A program made the position numbers and the translations under genes. Under the pieces are notes generated by a model. The model made no database searches. It saw only the letters and a program-made list of their open reading frames with translations, and was not told the origin of the DNA. A DNA stretch of 64,000 bases from Acaryochloris sp. CCMEE 5410. GTDB lineage: Bacteria; Cyanobacteriota; Cyanobacteriia; Thermosynechococcales; Thermosynechococcaceae. Each line of letters starts with the position of its first letter. The stretch's first letter is position 1. Shown here in pieces: positions 36,387 through 46,363 of this stretch. Location: assembly GCF_000238775.2 (NCBI RefSeq), contig NZ_AFEJ02000001.1, positions 2,914,001 to 2,978,000 of the forward strand, read 5' to 3'.

Positions 36387-37736
36387 CTAGGGCTTAGGAA
36401 CAGATGGCATCGGTACCGTTGGAGCAATATTAGACTCCGAAGGAGGCGTTGTTGGCGCATCCGGCGCGGCAGGGGTGGTCGGTACTGATGGCTGGGGAAC
36501 AGACGGTAACGGCACGGTTGGTGCAACAGCAGGATCCGATGTTGCTCCAGCCGGAGCAGGCGATGCACCGGTTGATGCATCTGCTTTCACACAGTTGAGG
36601 GTACGCAAGGTGGCTGCTGCCGCATAATTACGCTGAGCCGATTGGTTGGGCGTAAAGGCCAAACCCTTTTCATTCAAGGGAGAGGCCACACCACAATAGC
36701 TGGACATTTCGGTAATCACAGTAGATGCCCAGTGACCACTGGTATCGGTGAAATTGAGAGCCGGTTGCTTCTCAGCCAGTTGAGTCTCTAGTCCTCCCAA
36801 AGATTTGGCATACAGGGCCGCTTTCTTGAGCACTGCCATCATTTCTGCTCGAGTGACTTTACGAGTGGGCTGAAAGGTCCCATCTGGATAGCCTTTAACG
36901 ATATCGTTTTGCTGGGCAAAGGCAATCTTAGCTGCACTCCAACGACTGGCCGCCACATCTGGGTAGGGATTACCGCTGGCTTGGCTGGGAACCGTAAAGT
37001 TAACACCAGGGATATTCTTCAGAGACTCTAGAATCATGGAGACCAATTGCTCACGGGTCAAAGACTCCAACGGACGGAAGGTATTATCTTCAAACCCAGC
37101 AATAAACTTAAGAGCAACGGCTTGACTAATATCTTTGAGATAAATGTCATTTTCGACATCTGGAAACGGTACTGCGCTAATCCCTTTAGAGAGATAAACA
37201 TGACCTAACGTTTTCTTCTTAAAGCTTCGTTTCGTCAGTCGCCATTCAGGATTCAAAATAATTTTGGCAAATCCAGGCGTTTTACCATTAGTGCGACCCA
37301 ATTCAATAACCTGATCCCCCCCTGCCTTGGAGTCAGGAATACCCATCAAAACCATATCTGTATCCGTTTTCTGAATTTGGACGAGATAACGTCCGCCCAA
37401 ATCTTCGCCGTCCACGCGAATTGAGTAGCCATTTTGATCCACACTGCGGCCACACAAACCAGTGAAGTCAAAGTTCAGTAAGAGAGGGTCGACGACAACC
37501 GGATTACTGCCACTTTCACTCCAGCATTCTTTTTCCGAGGAAATTTGTTCCAGGATCAAGAGTTGGTGAATATTGCCATTGCCGATCGGGGCTGCTACCA
37601 ACACAAACTTAGACTGATCGATTTCTCTTTCACTAAAGGTCGCGGCTCGGGCTGCTGGCATAGTGGCCCCTACTGCAAACGTGGCAGAGGCCGCAAAAGC
37701 GAGGAGTTGAACAATGGGGCGTAAGGATAATTTCAT
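36387..37736 (-). CDS. DUF3747 / S-layer-homology (SLH) domain protein
   Basis: A 449-residue exported protein. A signal peptide ends at P-A-A-R-A-A near residue 32. A DUF3747 domain (residues about 35-180; FVLVAAPIGNGNIHQLLILEQ) is followed by two or three SLH repeats (DISQAVALKFIAGFEDNTFRPLESLTREQLVSMIL near 205; AAKIAFAQQNDIVKGYPDGTFQPTRKVTRAEMMAVL near 265; FTDTSGHWASTVI near 330). A Pro/Ala/Thr-rich tail follows. The SLH repeats bind cell-wall glycans. The role, porin-associated or wall-anchoring, is not established. Confidence 0.88.
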   Translation of the reverse strand: MKLSLRPIVQLLAFAASATFAVGATMPAARAATFSEREIDQSKFVLVAAPIGNGNIHQLLILEQISSEKECWSESGSNPVVVDPLLLNFDFTGLCGRSVDQNGYSIRVDGEDLGGRYLVQIQKTDTDMVLMGIPDSKAGGDQVIELGRTNGKTPGFAKIILNPEWRLTKRSFKKKTLGHVYLSKGISAVPFPDVENDIYLKDISQAVALKFIAGFEDNTFRPLESLTREQLVSMILESLKNIPGVNFTVPSQASGNPYPDVAASRWSAAKIAFAQQNDIVKGYPDGTFQPTRKVTRAEMMAVLKKAALYAKSLGGLETQLAEKQPALNFTDTSGHWASTVITEMSSYCGVASPLNEKGLAFTPNQSAQRNYAAAATLRTLNCVKADASTGASPAPAGATSDPAVAPTVPLPSVPQPSVPTTPAAPDAPTTPPSESNIAPTVPMPSVPKP

Positions 37737-37891
37737 GGGTTTGGCTCTACAACGGGTTGGTGAATTCTGTTGAGCGATATGGATCAGCCTTTGTGACGAT
37801 ATGCATCATCTGGCTTGTTCCGGGGGTTCGTTTTAAGTCGAGAGTGTATCACGCCAAACCGTTTATTTTTCTTTATCCTCCCAAAATATAA

Positions 37892-38602
37892 CTAATTTTT
37901 AAGCCCTGATTTTGGTAGTGAAGGTGGCCTATACCAACGCCACAAACGATGAGGACTCACCCCCAAGGTATACAGCCCCAACAACGCCCAATTCCGCAAG
38001 GTACAGCGGAGAATGCCTTCCTGTTCCCAACGCCGAGGCGAGACTAAAACGCGATCGCAGACAAACTGAATCGGAATTTGCTTCTGTTTAAGCTGCCGCA
38101 TGAGCGCCACGTCTTCCATGATCGGGATATTGGGAAAGCCGCCCACCTGATCAAACGTGGCCCGATCGACAAATATGGCTTGGTCGCCATAGGGAATGCG
38201 CGTTAAACGCGATCGCACCGAGGCGACGCGGCTAACCCACTTCAGGCCCGCTCTAGGACTATCAATGCCCAGATCAAAGGCCCCGGCAGCAGCTTGCTCC
38301 ATCGTCAACTTGATTTGCAGTAGTGCCGTTGACGGCAGTCTGGTATCCGCATGTAAAAACAACAGGGTGGGCGCTTGGGCCAGTTTAGCCCCGGCATTCA
38401 TCTGAGATCCGCGTCCCACCGGAGCAGTGATTCCTTGGATGTCAGGGGGCAGATATTTCAGCGTTGAACCCTCTGGATCACCGTCCACCACAAGGACTTC
38501 ATAAACCATATCCCCGGCAATGGCCTGGAGATGGTCAACCAAGCGCAAAATATTCGCCCCTTCATACAGCACAGGAATAACAATGGAAAGTTCAGGGTGC
38601 AT
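37892..38602 (-). CDS. Glycosyltransferase family 2 protein (TIGR04283-like)
   Basis: A 236-residue GT2 enzyme with the GT-A fold: LSIVIPVLYEGANILRLVDHLQ near residue 4, the VLVVDGDPEGST stretch, the DxD-type HADTRLP near 85, and YGDQAIFVDRATFDQVGGFPNIPIMEDVALMRQL near 135. It matches the rSAM/selenodomain-associated transferase 2 type. I start at ATG 38602, which leaves an 11-base overlap with the preceding gene; a longer start is possible. Paired with the transferase at 38592; the substrate is uncertain. Confidence 0.87.
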   Translation of the reverse strand: MHPELSIVIPVLYEGANILRLVDHLQAIAGDMVYEVLVVDGDPEGSTLKYLPPDIQGITAPVGRGSQMNAGAKLAQAPTLLFLHADTRLPSTALLQIKLTMEQAAAGAFDLGIDSPRAGLKWVSRVASVRSRLTRIPYGDQAIFVDRATFDQVGGFPNIPIMEDVALMRQLKQKQIPIQFVCDRVLVSPRRWEQEGILRCTLRNWALLGLYTLGVSPHRLWRWYRPPSLPKSGLKN

Positions 38603-39293
38603 CGTGGCCCAAGAGGTCAAGATGTTGCTGCAGAAAAGTCATACTTTCGGTTTGGGCACCCGCCTGGGATAGTCGTTGGTGGAAGTGACGTAAATCGTCT
38701 AATGTATCGACATCATACCAAGTCGGTAGTTGGTGCACAGAACAGGATTGGAGGCGCTGCAGAGTTTGCTCGAACACCGTCTCTGTACTCCAGGGCATAT
38801 CGGCAAAAACCCCAGGTGTAAAGGTCTCAGGTGTAAATCCGAGGGTATAGTACCCACCATCATCACTTGGACCAATCACGACTTGCTGCTGCTCTAGAGC
38901 CTTCAGTCCATGTTGCAAATAGGCCAGGGGCAAATCAGGACTATCGCTACCTGTAATTAAAGCACCGCCATATCCCTTCTCAAAACAGGTGGTAAAGGCA
39001 TGGGCCATGCGATCACCCAAATCATCTCCTTGCTGGGGCAGGTAGGTATATTGAGGACCTAACCAATCCTGCACCGCAGTTTCTGCTGCCGCCGGAGCAT
39101 AGAAAATTAGGTGGTCTATCCCCAATTGTTGGGTGGTGAAGAGTAAATCTCTAGCAAAGCAGCCGTAGAGCGCCGCAGCTGCTTCAAACCCAATACTTCG
39201 TCCTAATCGAGATTTAACCGTGCCAGGGATAGGGTTTTTGACAAAGAGCAGGAGGCAAAAGGGCGTATTGGAGGACCTATCCTGGTCGTTCAT
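38592..39293 (-). CDS. DUF2064 / TIGR04282-like glycosyltransferase
   Basis: A 233-residue protein of the DUF2064 nucleotidyl/glycosyltransferase family, typically paired with a GT2 as here. Motifs are LLFVKNPIPGTVKSRLGRSIG near residue 14, GYGGALITGSDSPDLPLAYLQHGLKAL near 108, and VVIGPSDDGGYYTLGFT near 137. Members are named arsenosugar biosynthesis glycosyltransferases in some genomes, but no arsenic genes flank this copy. The end overlaps the start of the next gene, so they are one operon. Confidence 0.85.
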   Translation of the reverse strand: MNDQDRSSNTPFCLLLFVKNPIPGTVKSRLGRSIGFEAAAALYGCFARDLLFTTQQLGIDHLIFYAPAAAETAVQDWLGPQYTYLPQQGDDLGDRMAHAFTTCFEKGYGGALITGSDSPDLPLAYLQHGLKALEQQQVVIGPSDDGGYYTLGFTPETFTPGVFADMPWSTETVFEQTLQRLQSCSVHQLPTWYDVDTLDDLRHFHQRLSQAGAQTESMTFLQQHLDLLGHDAP

Positions 39294-39332
39294 AAAAACG
39301 ATGGCAAACCGAACGTCCCTATCATATCGGCT

Positions 39333-39770
39333 CTAAGCCGCTTTCAGATTCAGAGAACGGGCGCGACGATGTCCCAAGGCATAGCATAGACGGCGCTCTA
39401 GGGTGCGATGGGTGCAGCGCACCACCCGGTTCTGATCGGCATTGGCAAAGAACCAATCACAACGCCATAAATAACGCTGACAAGTTAACACCCACTGTTG
39501 CCCCTCAAATTCAAATTGAGCCATGAAATGAGCTTGGTGTTTCGATTGCTCACTCAGACGAATTTTTAACCCTAAGCCTTTTTGCAGTCTGGCACTCATC
39601 GCTCGATCCAGTTCTTGCTGAAATGCAGCCCGCAAGAATACTAACCGCCGCCGATACCGAATTGCCATACGGAGCTTGCGCTGTTGATAGCGCTGGCGTT
39701 GGTTGCAATAGGCTTGATCCACTTGGGTTGCCACAAAAGCTTGCGTAGGCGTGGTTAGACCGATGGACAT
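39333..39770 (-). CDS. Arg-rich hypothetical protein behind a LexA-type box
   Basis: A 145-residue basic protein with many Arg (QRQRYQQRKLRMAIRYRRRLVFLRAAFQQELDRAM near residue 24; RTLERRLCYALGHRRARS near the end). No signal peptide or domain is recognised. The middle (HQAHFMAQFEFEGQQWVLTCQRYLWRCDWFFANADQNRVVRC) looks folded, with several Trp and Cys. A 14-base palindrome matching the cyanobacterial LexA box lies 28 bases before the start. It lies beyond the ftsH terminator, so it is probably its own unit. Confidence 0.7.
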   Translation of the reverse strand: MSIGLTTPTQAFVATQVDQAYCNQRQRYQQRKLRMAIRYRRRLVFLRAAFQQELDRAMSARLQKGLGLKIRLSEQSKHQAHFMAQFEFEGQQWVLTCQRYLWRCDWFFANADQNRVVRCTHRTLERRLCYALGHRRARSLNLKAA

Positions 39771-39797
39771 TGCTTGCGTCTCCAGAGGGGCTAAATT

Positions 39798-39811
39798 AGT
39801 ACAAATGTACT
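39798..39811. promoter_or_regulatory. Candidate LexA box
   Basis: AGTACAAATGTACT fits the cyanobacterial LexA consensus AGTACWNWTGTACT at every position. It sits 28 bases before the start of the leftward Arg-rich gene, where it would overlap the promoter or transcription start. Family knowledge: in cyanobacteria LexA may control genes other than the SOS set. Confidence 0.65.
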
Positions 39812-39946
39812 TTATCTGTATTTTTTGCCTCTGTCAATCCCTAAACAAGTGCAGGGTGGATTGGAACAACATGTAACCAATACACCATATGTAGCTAATC
39901 TATTTAGTTTAAATACTACATGTAGTGCTTTGAGTTCATCGCAATC

Positions 39947-39976
39947 AAAAAAGAGGCTCTGCAAGCAGAGCCTCTT
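39947..39976 (-). terminator. Rho-independent terminator of ftsH
   Basis: A perfect 12-bp stem pairs 39951-39962 (AAGAGGCTCTGC) with 39965-39976, with a 2-base loop, followed on the minus strand by six T (39947-39952). It lies 64 bases after the ftsH stop. Confidence 0.85.
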
Positions 39977-40039
39977 AAGGTAGTCAATGATTAATGCAGG
40001 ATGTGAAATCACCCAAACTTGATAGTGGGTGATGCAGCG

Positions 40040-41866
40040 TTATGCGATCGCAGCCATCTTCACATCATTGGTATTTAGAATTTCTTGAAGCTCATCCGAA
40101 TCCATCGTTTCATTCTCAACTAGACGGCGAGTAATTTCATCAAGAATTGCACGGTTGCCCACCAACACATCTTTGGCACGCCGGTAGGCTTGATCCACTA
40201 GGTTACGAACCTCATCATCAATCGTGGCGGCTGTCTCTTCTGAGAAGTCTCGCTCGCTCATGATGTCGCGTCCCATGAAAGGATTGCCTTGCTGACGACC
40301 TAAAGCCACAGGACCTAAACGATCGCTCATGCCATATCGCGTAATCATGTCTCGCGCCGTGCGAGCAACCACTTGAAGATCGCTAGAAGCTCCTACAGTA
40401 ACTTCTTCTTCACCATAAACAATTTCCTCAGCAATTCGACCGCCAAGTGCAACAGCCATTTCGTTTTGCATACGACTTCGGCTTTTGAGCATTTGATCTT
40501 CACTAGGGGTAAACCACGTCAATCCCTCAGCTCGTCCTCGAGGAATGATGCTGATTTTCTGAACTGGGTCGTAGTCTGGCATCAACGCACCCACAAGAGC
40601 ATGGCCTGCTTCATGATAGGCAACTAAACGCTTACGGTGCTCGCTCATCACACGATCTTTCTTCTCAGGACCAGCCAAGACACGGTCAACGGCATCGTTG
40701 ATTTCATCCATAGAAATCTCAGTCAGATTTCGACGAGCCGCTAGAATCGCAGCTTCATTTAAGAGGTTAGACAAGTCAGCACCGGTAAATCCAGGGGTCC
40801 GACGAGCCATTTTCTCTAAGTCAACATCCTTAGAAAGGGTTTTGCCGCGAGCATGGACATTAAGAATTTCACGACGTCCTTTGTAATCGGGGCGATCCAC
40901 CACCACTTGGCGGTCAAAACGACCGGGACGCATAAGGGCTGCATCCAGTACATCAGGACGGTTAGTCGCTGCAATAATAATGATGCCAGTGTTACCTTCA
41001 AAGCCATCCATTTCTGTTAGGAGCTGGTTGAGGGTCTGTTCCCGCTCATCATTACCGCCACCTAAACCAGCACCCCGCTGACGGCCAACGGCATCGATTT
41101 CATCGATAAAGACGATACAAGGAGCGTTGGTTTTAGCTTGCTCAAACAAGTCTCTGACTCGAGATGCACCCACACCCACAAACATTTCCACAAACTCTGA
41201 ACCAGAGATGGAGAAAAAGGGCACACCAGCTTCTCCAGCCACAGCCTTCGCTAAAAGGGTTTTACCGGTTCCAGGAGGACCCACCAGCAGTACGCCCTTA
41301 GGAATCTTGGCACCGACTGCGGTAAAGCGGTCTGCATTCTTTAGAAAGTCAACGACTTCTGTCAGCTCTAATTTGGCCTGCTCAATACCCGCCACATCAT
41401 TAAAAGTGACTTGGGTTTGAGGCTCCATCTGCACACGAGCCTTGGACTTACCAAAGTTCATGGCTTGGTTACCCGGTCCAGACTGCGCCCGACGGAACAA
41501 AAAGAATAGTCCCACGAGTAAAAGGACAGGGACCAAAAATGTACTCAATGCCTTAAACCAAACCCCTTCTTCTCTTTGAGGAAGGACAGCAATATCAACA
41601 TCTTGCTTCGTCAAGATATCGATAAAGTCTGGATCTGGGGGCAAGTTAACGGTAATCGTGCCCTCGCCAGATTTCACTTCAGCCATCGTTCGGTCGGCGC
41701 TGATGCGAATTTTTTCAACGTTGTTATTTTCAACTTCTTCGATCAGCTTGCTGTAACGCCAAGTTGGGTTATCAGCAGGCTGGCGCTCTAGCAAAGCTGT
41801 CCCTAATGCCAAGACAACAATGGCTAACAGCGCATACAATCCTGCATTTCTCCACCGCTTATTCAC
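40040..41866 (-). CDS. ftsH: ATP-dependent zinc metalloprotease FtsH
   Basis: A 608-residue membrane-anchored AAA protease. Two N-terminal membrane helices lie near residues 8-27 and 106-124, flanking the periplasmic or lumenal loop. Walker A is GPPGTGKT at 196-203, Walker B FIDEID at 253-258, the second region of homology RPGRFDRQ at 313-320, and the zinc site HEAGH at 418-422. All catalytic residues are intact. In cyanobacteria FtsH complexes remove damaged photosystem proteins such as D1. The gene has its own terminator; dnaK lies 2.6 kb away in the other direction. Confidence 0.97.
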   Translation of the reverse strand: MNKRWRNAGLYALLAIVVLALGTALLERQPADNPTWRYSKLIEEVENNNVEKIRISADRTMAEVKSGEGTITVNLPPDPDFIDILTKQDVDIAVLPQREEGVWFKALSTFLVPVLLLVGLFFLFRRAQSGPGNQAMNFGKSKARVQMEPQTQVTFNDVAGIEQAKLELTEVVDFLKNADRFTAVGAKIPKGVLLVGPPGTGKTLLAKAVAGEAGVPFFSISGSEFVEMFVGVGASRVRDLFEQAKTNAPCIVFIDEIDAVGRQRGAGLGGGNDEREQTLNQLLTEMDGFEGNTGIIIIAATNRPDVLDAALMRPGRFDRQVVVDRPDYKGRREILNVHARGKTLSKDVDLEKMARRTPGFTGADLSNLLNEAAILAARRNLTEISMDEINDAVDRVLAGPEKKDRVMSEHRKRLVAYHEAGHALVGALMPDYDPVQKISIIPRGRAEGLTWFTPSEDQMLKSRSRMQNEMAVALGGRIAEEIVYGEEEVTVGASSDLQVVARTARDMITRYGMSDRLGPVALGRQQGNPFMGRDIMSERDFSEETAATIDDEVRNLVDQAYRRAKDVLVGNRAILDEITRRLVENETMDSDELQEILNTNDVKMAAIA

Positions 41867-41947
41867 GGACTTTAATCCTCCAGGTTCAGAATGGGGCGAT
41901 GCGATCGCTACATTAACTAATGTTAACCCATTCTTTCAGAGGTGGGG

Positions 41948-43186
41948 CTAGCTGCTGGTAATTACGCTGTTTTCTGGATTCACCAAACGTAAGAGCTTCT
42001 GCTTAATTTGGGTATCGTAGACGCTCCACTTCAGCTTGGCGTAATCCGAGTTCTCATTCAGCCCCGACAAAAAGCCCATAGGAATTTCAAATCCACCCGC
42101 CAGGGAGCGGCCACCCCCAAAAAATCGGCCCTGGGTATCTTGACCAAAGGCTTCTTTAATAAATTCATCAGGGTCTAGGGTTAGCTTCGTGGTGCGCAAG
42201 GACCCGACCACCAATTCCAGATCTTCATCTTCATCATGGACAATGCCATACACCACTGCCGTATGCACATTGTCTTCAGTCACTAAAAAATCTGCCGCTT
42301 GAGGGATGGCATCGCGGTTGTCATAGCGGAGAAAACCGACACCAGCAATCGTCACATTGTTGTAGACGCTGCGATTTTTGAGAGCGCTCTCAATCACATC
42401 CATGACCTGCTTCGACCGAGAAGATTGCAGCACCGTATTCAGGAGCTGACTATCGTAGAAGCGGCTTAAGTAGGCCGCTGCCAGAAAATCTTCTTCTTGG
42501 GCTTGCTTGAGAAAGTTGGTGTCAGAACGCAGGCCATGCATGAGCGCCGTTGCACAATTCACATGTTCACTGACATTGCTATCAAACTCTAGTAAACCAG
42601 CCTGGAGATACTGGGTCAGGATCGTCGCTGTCGCCCGAGTATTGGGCCGTACATCCGTAAATTCAGCTTCTACCCCTTCTTGCAAACTGTGGTGATCGAT
42701 AACGACGGTGATCGGAATATCCGCCGCCTGTAAAATCGGTAGTAATTGGCTGGTCGTGCCCTGATTATCAATCAAGACACAGCCCTGATAAGCTGATAAA
42801 TCTTTTCCTTTGGTTTTTGGAGACTGACAAGCCCATCGTTGCACGGGCAGATTGGTCAGTTTCACTAGGGCAATATTCTCTTGATGGCTCAGGGTGCCAG
42901 CGTAGAGAATTTCGCATTGAATATCATACTGCTCTGCAATCAGCTTGTAGGCCCAAGCGGAAGACAAGGCATCTGGATCAGGAAAGTCTTGCAAAATCAC
43001 AAGTTGCGAATCGCCGCGATGACTTTCGAGTACCTTAGCAAAAGCGTCAGCACGTTGTTCCTGGGCTCGCCCATTCAGACTCGTAAGATTACTAGAAGAT
43101 CGAGCACCCAGTTTTTCAGACGAGTTGAGATTGGCTGAACGAGTCTCTGATTTAGGGTCAACTGACTTCAAAGAAGTTGAAACCAT
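41948..43186 (-). CDS. DHH-family phosphoesterase
   Basis: A 412-residue DHH phosphoesterase. The first metal motif is DFPDPDALSSAWAYK near residue 65, the DHH signature is VVIDHHSLQEG near 162, and the C-terminal DHHA1 domain ends with FFGGGRSLAGGFEIPMGFL near 355. The family includes nanoRNases, RecJ-like nucleases and cyclic-dinucleotide phosphodiesterases; the exact substrate is not predictable. A cyanobacterial N-terminal extension of about 50 polar residues precedes the domain. It lies upstream of ftsH on the same strand with 81 bases between. Confidence 0.88.
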   Translation of the reverse strand: MVSTSLKSVDPKSETRSANLNSSEKLGARSSSNLTSLNGRAQEQRADAFAKVLESHRGDSQLVILQDFPDPDALSSAWAYKLIAEQYDIQCEILYAGTLSHQENIALVKLTNLPVQRWACQSPKTKGKDLSAYQGCVLIDNQGTTSQLLPILQAADIPITVVIDHHSLQEGVEAEFTDVRPNTRATATILTQYLQAGLLEFDSNVSEHVNCATALMHGLRSDTNFLKQAQEEDFLAAAYLSRFYDSQLLNTVLQSSRSKQVMDVIESALKNRSVYNNVTIAGVGFLRYDNRDAIPQAADFLVTEDNVHTAVVYGIVHDEDEDLELVVGSLRTTKLTLDPDEFIKEAFGQDTQGRFFGGGRSLAGGFEIPMGFLSGLNENSDYAKLKWSVYDTQIKQKLLRLVNPENSVITSS

Positions 43187-43465
43187 AGTAAAAACCTAAT
43201 GTTAGGTAGGAGTAATATTCAGATGGAACATAGACACGGACAGAACCGCTTAATTTAAGGCAAAGCAGATTCTGAAGATTATCACGAATCGCTGGGATTG
43301 GGATCGGTGCTAGCTATCCTGCAGGCGCTTACTCCACTGATTCCCTTATGCTTATTTTCTTCGATCCTAATTGAAAATACCAGCCCCTTAATGTGAGGAT
43401 ACCCCTAAAGTTATGGGGAAGAATACTCGCCTTTATGCGTTTAAGGCAGAGTAACAAGCCACAAA

Positions 43466-43963
43466 TTACATACCAATGACATATTTACGCCATTCTTGAT
43501 GAACCCCATTGCGTAGATGCTTGGTGACCTCAAAATACAGGCTACTGTAAGGACGACGCGGCGTTTGCTTCAGGATCATCCGGGCTTCTTTAGGCGTCCG
43601 ATTGCCTTTTTTGACGTTACAGCGGACACAGGCCGTCACCATATTTTCCCAGGTATCTCCCCCTCCTCGTGATCGGGGCATCACATGATCTAGGGTTAAA
43701 TCATCACCAGCATGTCCGCAATATTGACATGTATGGCTATCGCGATGTAGTAGGTTTCGGCGAGTTAAGGGAATTTCTTTGTAAGGCACCCGCACATATT
43801 GGCGCAATCGAATGACCGTCGGCAAGGGAAAGTCTCGATACACAAACTTACCGTTGTGTTCTACTTGCTCAGCTTTTTCTTTGAGGACTAAAACAACCGC
43901 TCGACGCCAACTGGTGATATTGAGCGGCTCATAGGAGGCATTCAGAACGAGAACTTTGCCCAT
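43466..43963 (-). CDS. HNH endonuclease family protein
   Basis: A 165-residue HNH protein: VLVLNASYEPLNITSWRRAVVLVLKEKAE at the N-terminus (the usual cyanobacterial/actinobacterial form), then the zinc pairs C-Q-Y-C and C-V-R-C enclosing LTLDHVMPRSRGGGDTWENMVTAC, with the His and Asn of the HNH site. The intact motif suggests a nuclease, though this orthologous group is highly conserved in cyanobacteria and its DNA target is not known. ATG 43963 is preceded by AAGGA. Confidence 0.85.
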   Translation of the reverse strand: MGKVLVLNASYEPLNITSWRRAVVLVLKEKAEQVEHNGKFVYRDFPLPTVIRLRQYVRVPYKEIPLTRRNLLHRDSHTCQYCGHAGDDLTLDHVMPRSRGGGDTWENMVTACVRCNVKKGNRTPKEARMILKQTPRRPYSSLYFEVTKHLRNGVHQEWRKYVIGM

Positions 43964-44455
43964 GAATCCTTGCCCAGGCAGATCTGATACAGATAGTAGC
44001 ACATACCCCATGAAACCTATGATTGGGCAATACTTAGGCCCATTTACTGAGGGCTGACGGTAAATACCCCCCAAACGTTACGGTTGTCCCAACGACAGTC
44101 TAGAGTGGCGCTGCTTATAGTGATGAATGTATGAATTCAGCAAACCAAGTCCTGGAAATCGTCAGGGGGTAACCCTAACGATTTGCGACTGACGGCTCCC
44201 CCTGGTGCTGCCCTACTGCAAAGTCATTTGATGACCGCTTGGTAATCCCCACAGCACTAAAACCGTCTACACCAGGTTCGGTAAATACGCCTTCAAGATC
44301 TGGCTAGGAAAGCCAAGTATAGAGGTAAGTTAACCCTCCCACGGCGCTTGCTATTAGTACAAATGAACTAATAGCTCGTCTATGGGTGTTCTAGAACCCG
44401 GTCAGTGACCTGTTTGCTTAACAGACAATTTTTTAGAAGGAGCCTGTAAAAACCT
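43964..44455. other. Upstream region of dnaK
   Basis: This 492-base space separates the divergent HNH and dnaK genes. No CIRCE element (TTAGCACTC-N9-GAGTGCTAA) is visible. It holds an 8-bp inverted pair at 44351-44374 and a long stretch (about 44090-44330) with several short self-complementary segments, which may be a leader RNA. No coding frame was supported. Confidence 0.45.
44351..44374. promoter_or_regulatory. Inverted repeat upstream of dnaK, LexA-box-like core
   Basis: CTATTAGT at 44351-44358 pairs with ACTAATAG at 44367-44374. The central 14 bases, AGTACAAATGAACT (44356-44369), differ from the LexA-type box at 39798 in one base. It lies about 82 bases before the dnaK start. A protein-binding site is likely; the identity of the protein is inference. 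Confidence 0.45.
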
Positions 44456-46363
44456 ATGGCAAAAGTTGTTGGAATAGATTTAGGAACCACTAACTCTTGC
44501 GTAGCAGTGATGGAAGGGGGCAAACCCACGGTCATTGCCAACGCAGAAGGATTCCGGACAACCCCCTCCGTTGTCGCTTATGCCAAGAATGGTGATCGCC
44601 TGGTCGGTCAAATTGCCAAGCGCCAATCGGTCATGAACCCTGAGAATACGTTCTACTCAGTGAAGCGATTCATTGGCCGCCGTCAAGACGAAGTCACCCA
44701 TGAAACGACTGAAGTCTCCTATCAAGTCCTCACTGAAGGAGGCAGCATTAAAGTGGACTGCCCTGCAGCAGGCAAGAAGTTTGCCCCTGAAGAGATTTCA
44801 GCTCAGGTCCTCCGCAAATTAGTCGATGATGCCAGTAAATATCTCGGCGAAAAAGTCACTCAGGCGGTGATTACCGTTCCCGCCTATTTCAACGATTCCC
44901 AGCGCCAAGCCACAAAGGATGCCGGCAAGATTGCCGGTGTGGAAGTCCTGCGGATTATTAACGAGCCCACCGCTGCTTCTCTCGCCTACGGTTTAGATAA
45001 AAAAAGCAACGAAACCATTTTGGTATTTGACCTTGGGGGAGGAACCTTCGACGTCTCCGTACTTGAAGTGGGTGACGGGGTGTTTGAAGTACTCTCCACT
45101 TCAGGTGATACCCACTTGGGCGGGGATGACTTCGACAAACAGATTGTGGATTACTTGGCAGCCGAGTTCCAGAAAGCCGAAGGCATTGATCTACGCAAAG
45201 ATAAGCAAGCCCTACAGCGTCTGACTGAAGCGGCAGAAAAAGCGAAAATTGAGCTTTCCAATGTCACCCAAGCGGATGTCAACCTTCCCTTTATCACAGC
45301 GACTCAAGATGGTCCTAAGCATTTAGACACCACCCTTACTCGCGCTAAGTTTGAAGAGCTCTGTTCTGATTTGATCGACCGCTGTCGGATTCCCGTTGAG
45401 AATGCCGTCCGTGATGCCAAAATCGATAAGAGCGCTCTTGATGAAGTGGTGATGGTTGGGGGTTCCACCCGCATTCCCGCGATTTTAGAAGTCGTTAAGA
45501 AAGTCCTTGGTAAAGAACCCAACCAATCTGTTAACCCGGATGAAGTGGTTGCCGTCGGTGCTGCCATTCAAGGGGGTGTGCTGGCCGGTGAAGTTAAAGA
45601 TATTCTCTTACTAGACGTCACACCACTGTCCTTGGGAGTTGAAACTCTCGGTGGCGTCATGACCAAGCTGATTCCCAGAAACACCACGATTCCCACCAAG
45701 AAATCAGAAGTGTTCTCAACGGCGGTGGATGGCCAAACCAATGTGGAGATTCATGTACTCCAGGGTGAGCGGGAAATGTCCACAGACAACAAGAGTCTGG
45801 GAACCTTCCGCTTAGACGGGATTCCTCCCGCCCCTCGAGGCGTGCCTCAAATTGAAGTCACCTTCGATATTGATGCCAACGGTATTCTCAATGTCACCGC
45901 TAAAGAAAAAGGCACTGGCAAAGAACAATCCATTAGCATTACGGGGGCTTCCACCCTGTCCGATGCCGAAGTCGACAAGATGGTTCAAGATGCAGAGCAA
46001 AATGCCTCTGTAGACAAAGAACGTCGCGAGAAAATCGAGACCAAGAACCAGGCCGATACGCTGGTGTACCAATCCGAGAAGCAATTGTCTGAATTAGGCG
46101 ATAAGGTTTCCAGTGAGGATAAAGAGAAGGCTGAAGGGCTAATCAAAGATCTTAAAGAAGCCATCTCCAGTGAAAACCATGAGCAAATGCAGTCTCTAAC
46201 CACTGAGTTGCAGCAAGCCCTATACAGCATCAGCACACAGCTCTATCAGCAAGGTGATGCTGCAGCGGCAGGAGCACCCGAAGGGGCTGCACCGGATGAG
46301 CCTAGTGACACTACTGGTGGCGACGATGATGTCATCGATGCTGATTTCACTGAAACGAAATAG
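44456..46363 (+). CDS. dnaK: Molecular chaperone DnaK (Hsp70)
   Basis: A 635-residue Hsp70. ATPase markers are [19 protein letters not shown] at the start, [17 protein letters not shown] near residue 168, [17 protein letters not shown] near 193, and [17 protein letters not shown] near 330. The substrate-binding beta domain includes [16 protein letters not shown] near 390. The helical lid carries [17 protein letters not shown]; the C-terminus ends with [13 protein letters not shown], the EEVD-like acidic tail. Full length and intact. It is a single-gene unit with a strong terminator; grpE and dnaJ are not adjacent. Confidence 0.97.
   Translation: MAKVVGIDLGTTNSCVAVMEGGKPTVIANAEGFRTTPSVVAYAKNGDRLVGQIAKRQSVMNPENTFYSVKRFIGRRQDEVTHETTEVSYQVLTEGGSIKVDCPAAGKKFAPEEISAQVLRKLVDDASKYLGEKVTQAVITVPAYFNDSQRQATKDAGKIAGVEVLRIINEPTAASLAYGLDKKSNETILVFDLGGGTFDVSVLEVGDGVFEVLSTSGDTHLGGDDFDKQIVDYLAAEFQKAEGIDLRKDKQALQRLTEAAEKAKIELSNVTQADVNLPFITATQDGPKHLDTTLTRAKFEELCSDLIDRCRIPVENAVRDAKIDKSALDEVVMVGGSTRIPAILEVVKKVLGKEPNQSVNPDEVVAVGAAIQGGVLAGEVKDILLLDVTPLSLGVETLGGVMTKLIPRNTTIPTKKSEVFSTAVDGQTNVEIHVLQGEREMSTDNKSLGTFRLDGIPPAPRGVPQIEVTFDIDANGILNVTAKEKGTGKEQSISITGASTLSDAEVDKMVQDAEQNASVDKERREKIETKNQADTLVYQSEKQLSELGDKVSSEDKEKAEGLIKDLKEAISSENHEQMQSLTTELQQALYSISTQLYQQGDAAAAGAPEGAAPDEPSDTTGGDDDVIDADFTETK

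Noticed and set aside
43964-44074. Longer HNH protein starting at 44074
   Set aside because: The added 37 residues lack family similarity, and ATG 43963 has AAGGA at the right distance and fits the conserved GKVLVLN start.
44090-44330. A 4.5S, 6S or transfer-messenger RNA upstream of dnaK
   Set aside because: No diagnostic motif such as GGAAGGAAGCAGCC or a tRNA-like end was found; only weak local self-complementarity.
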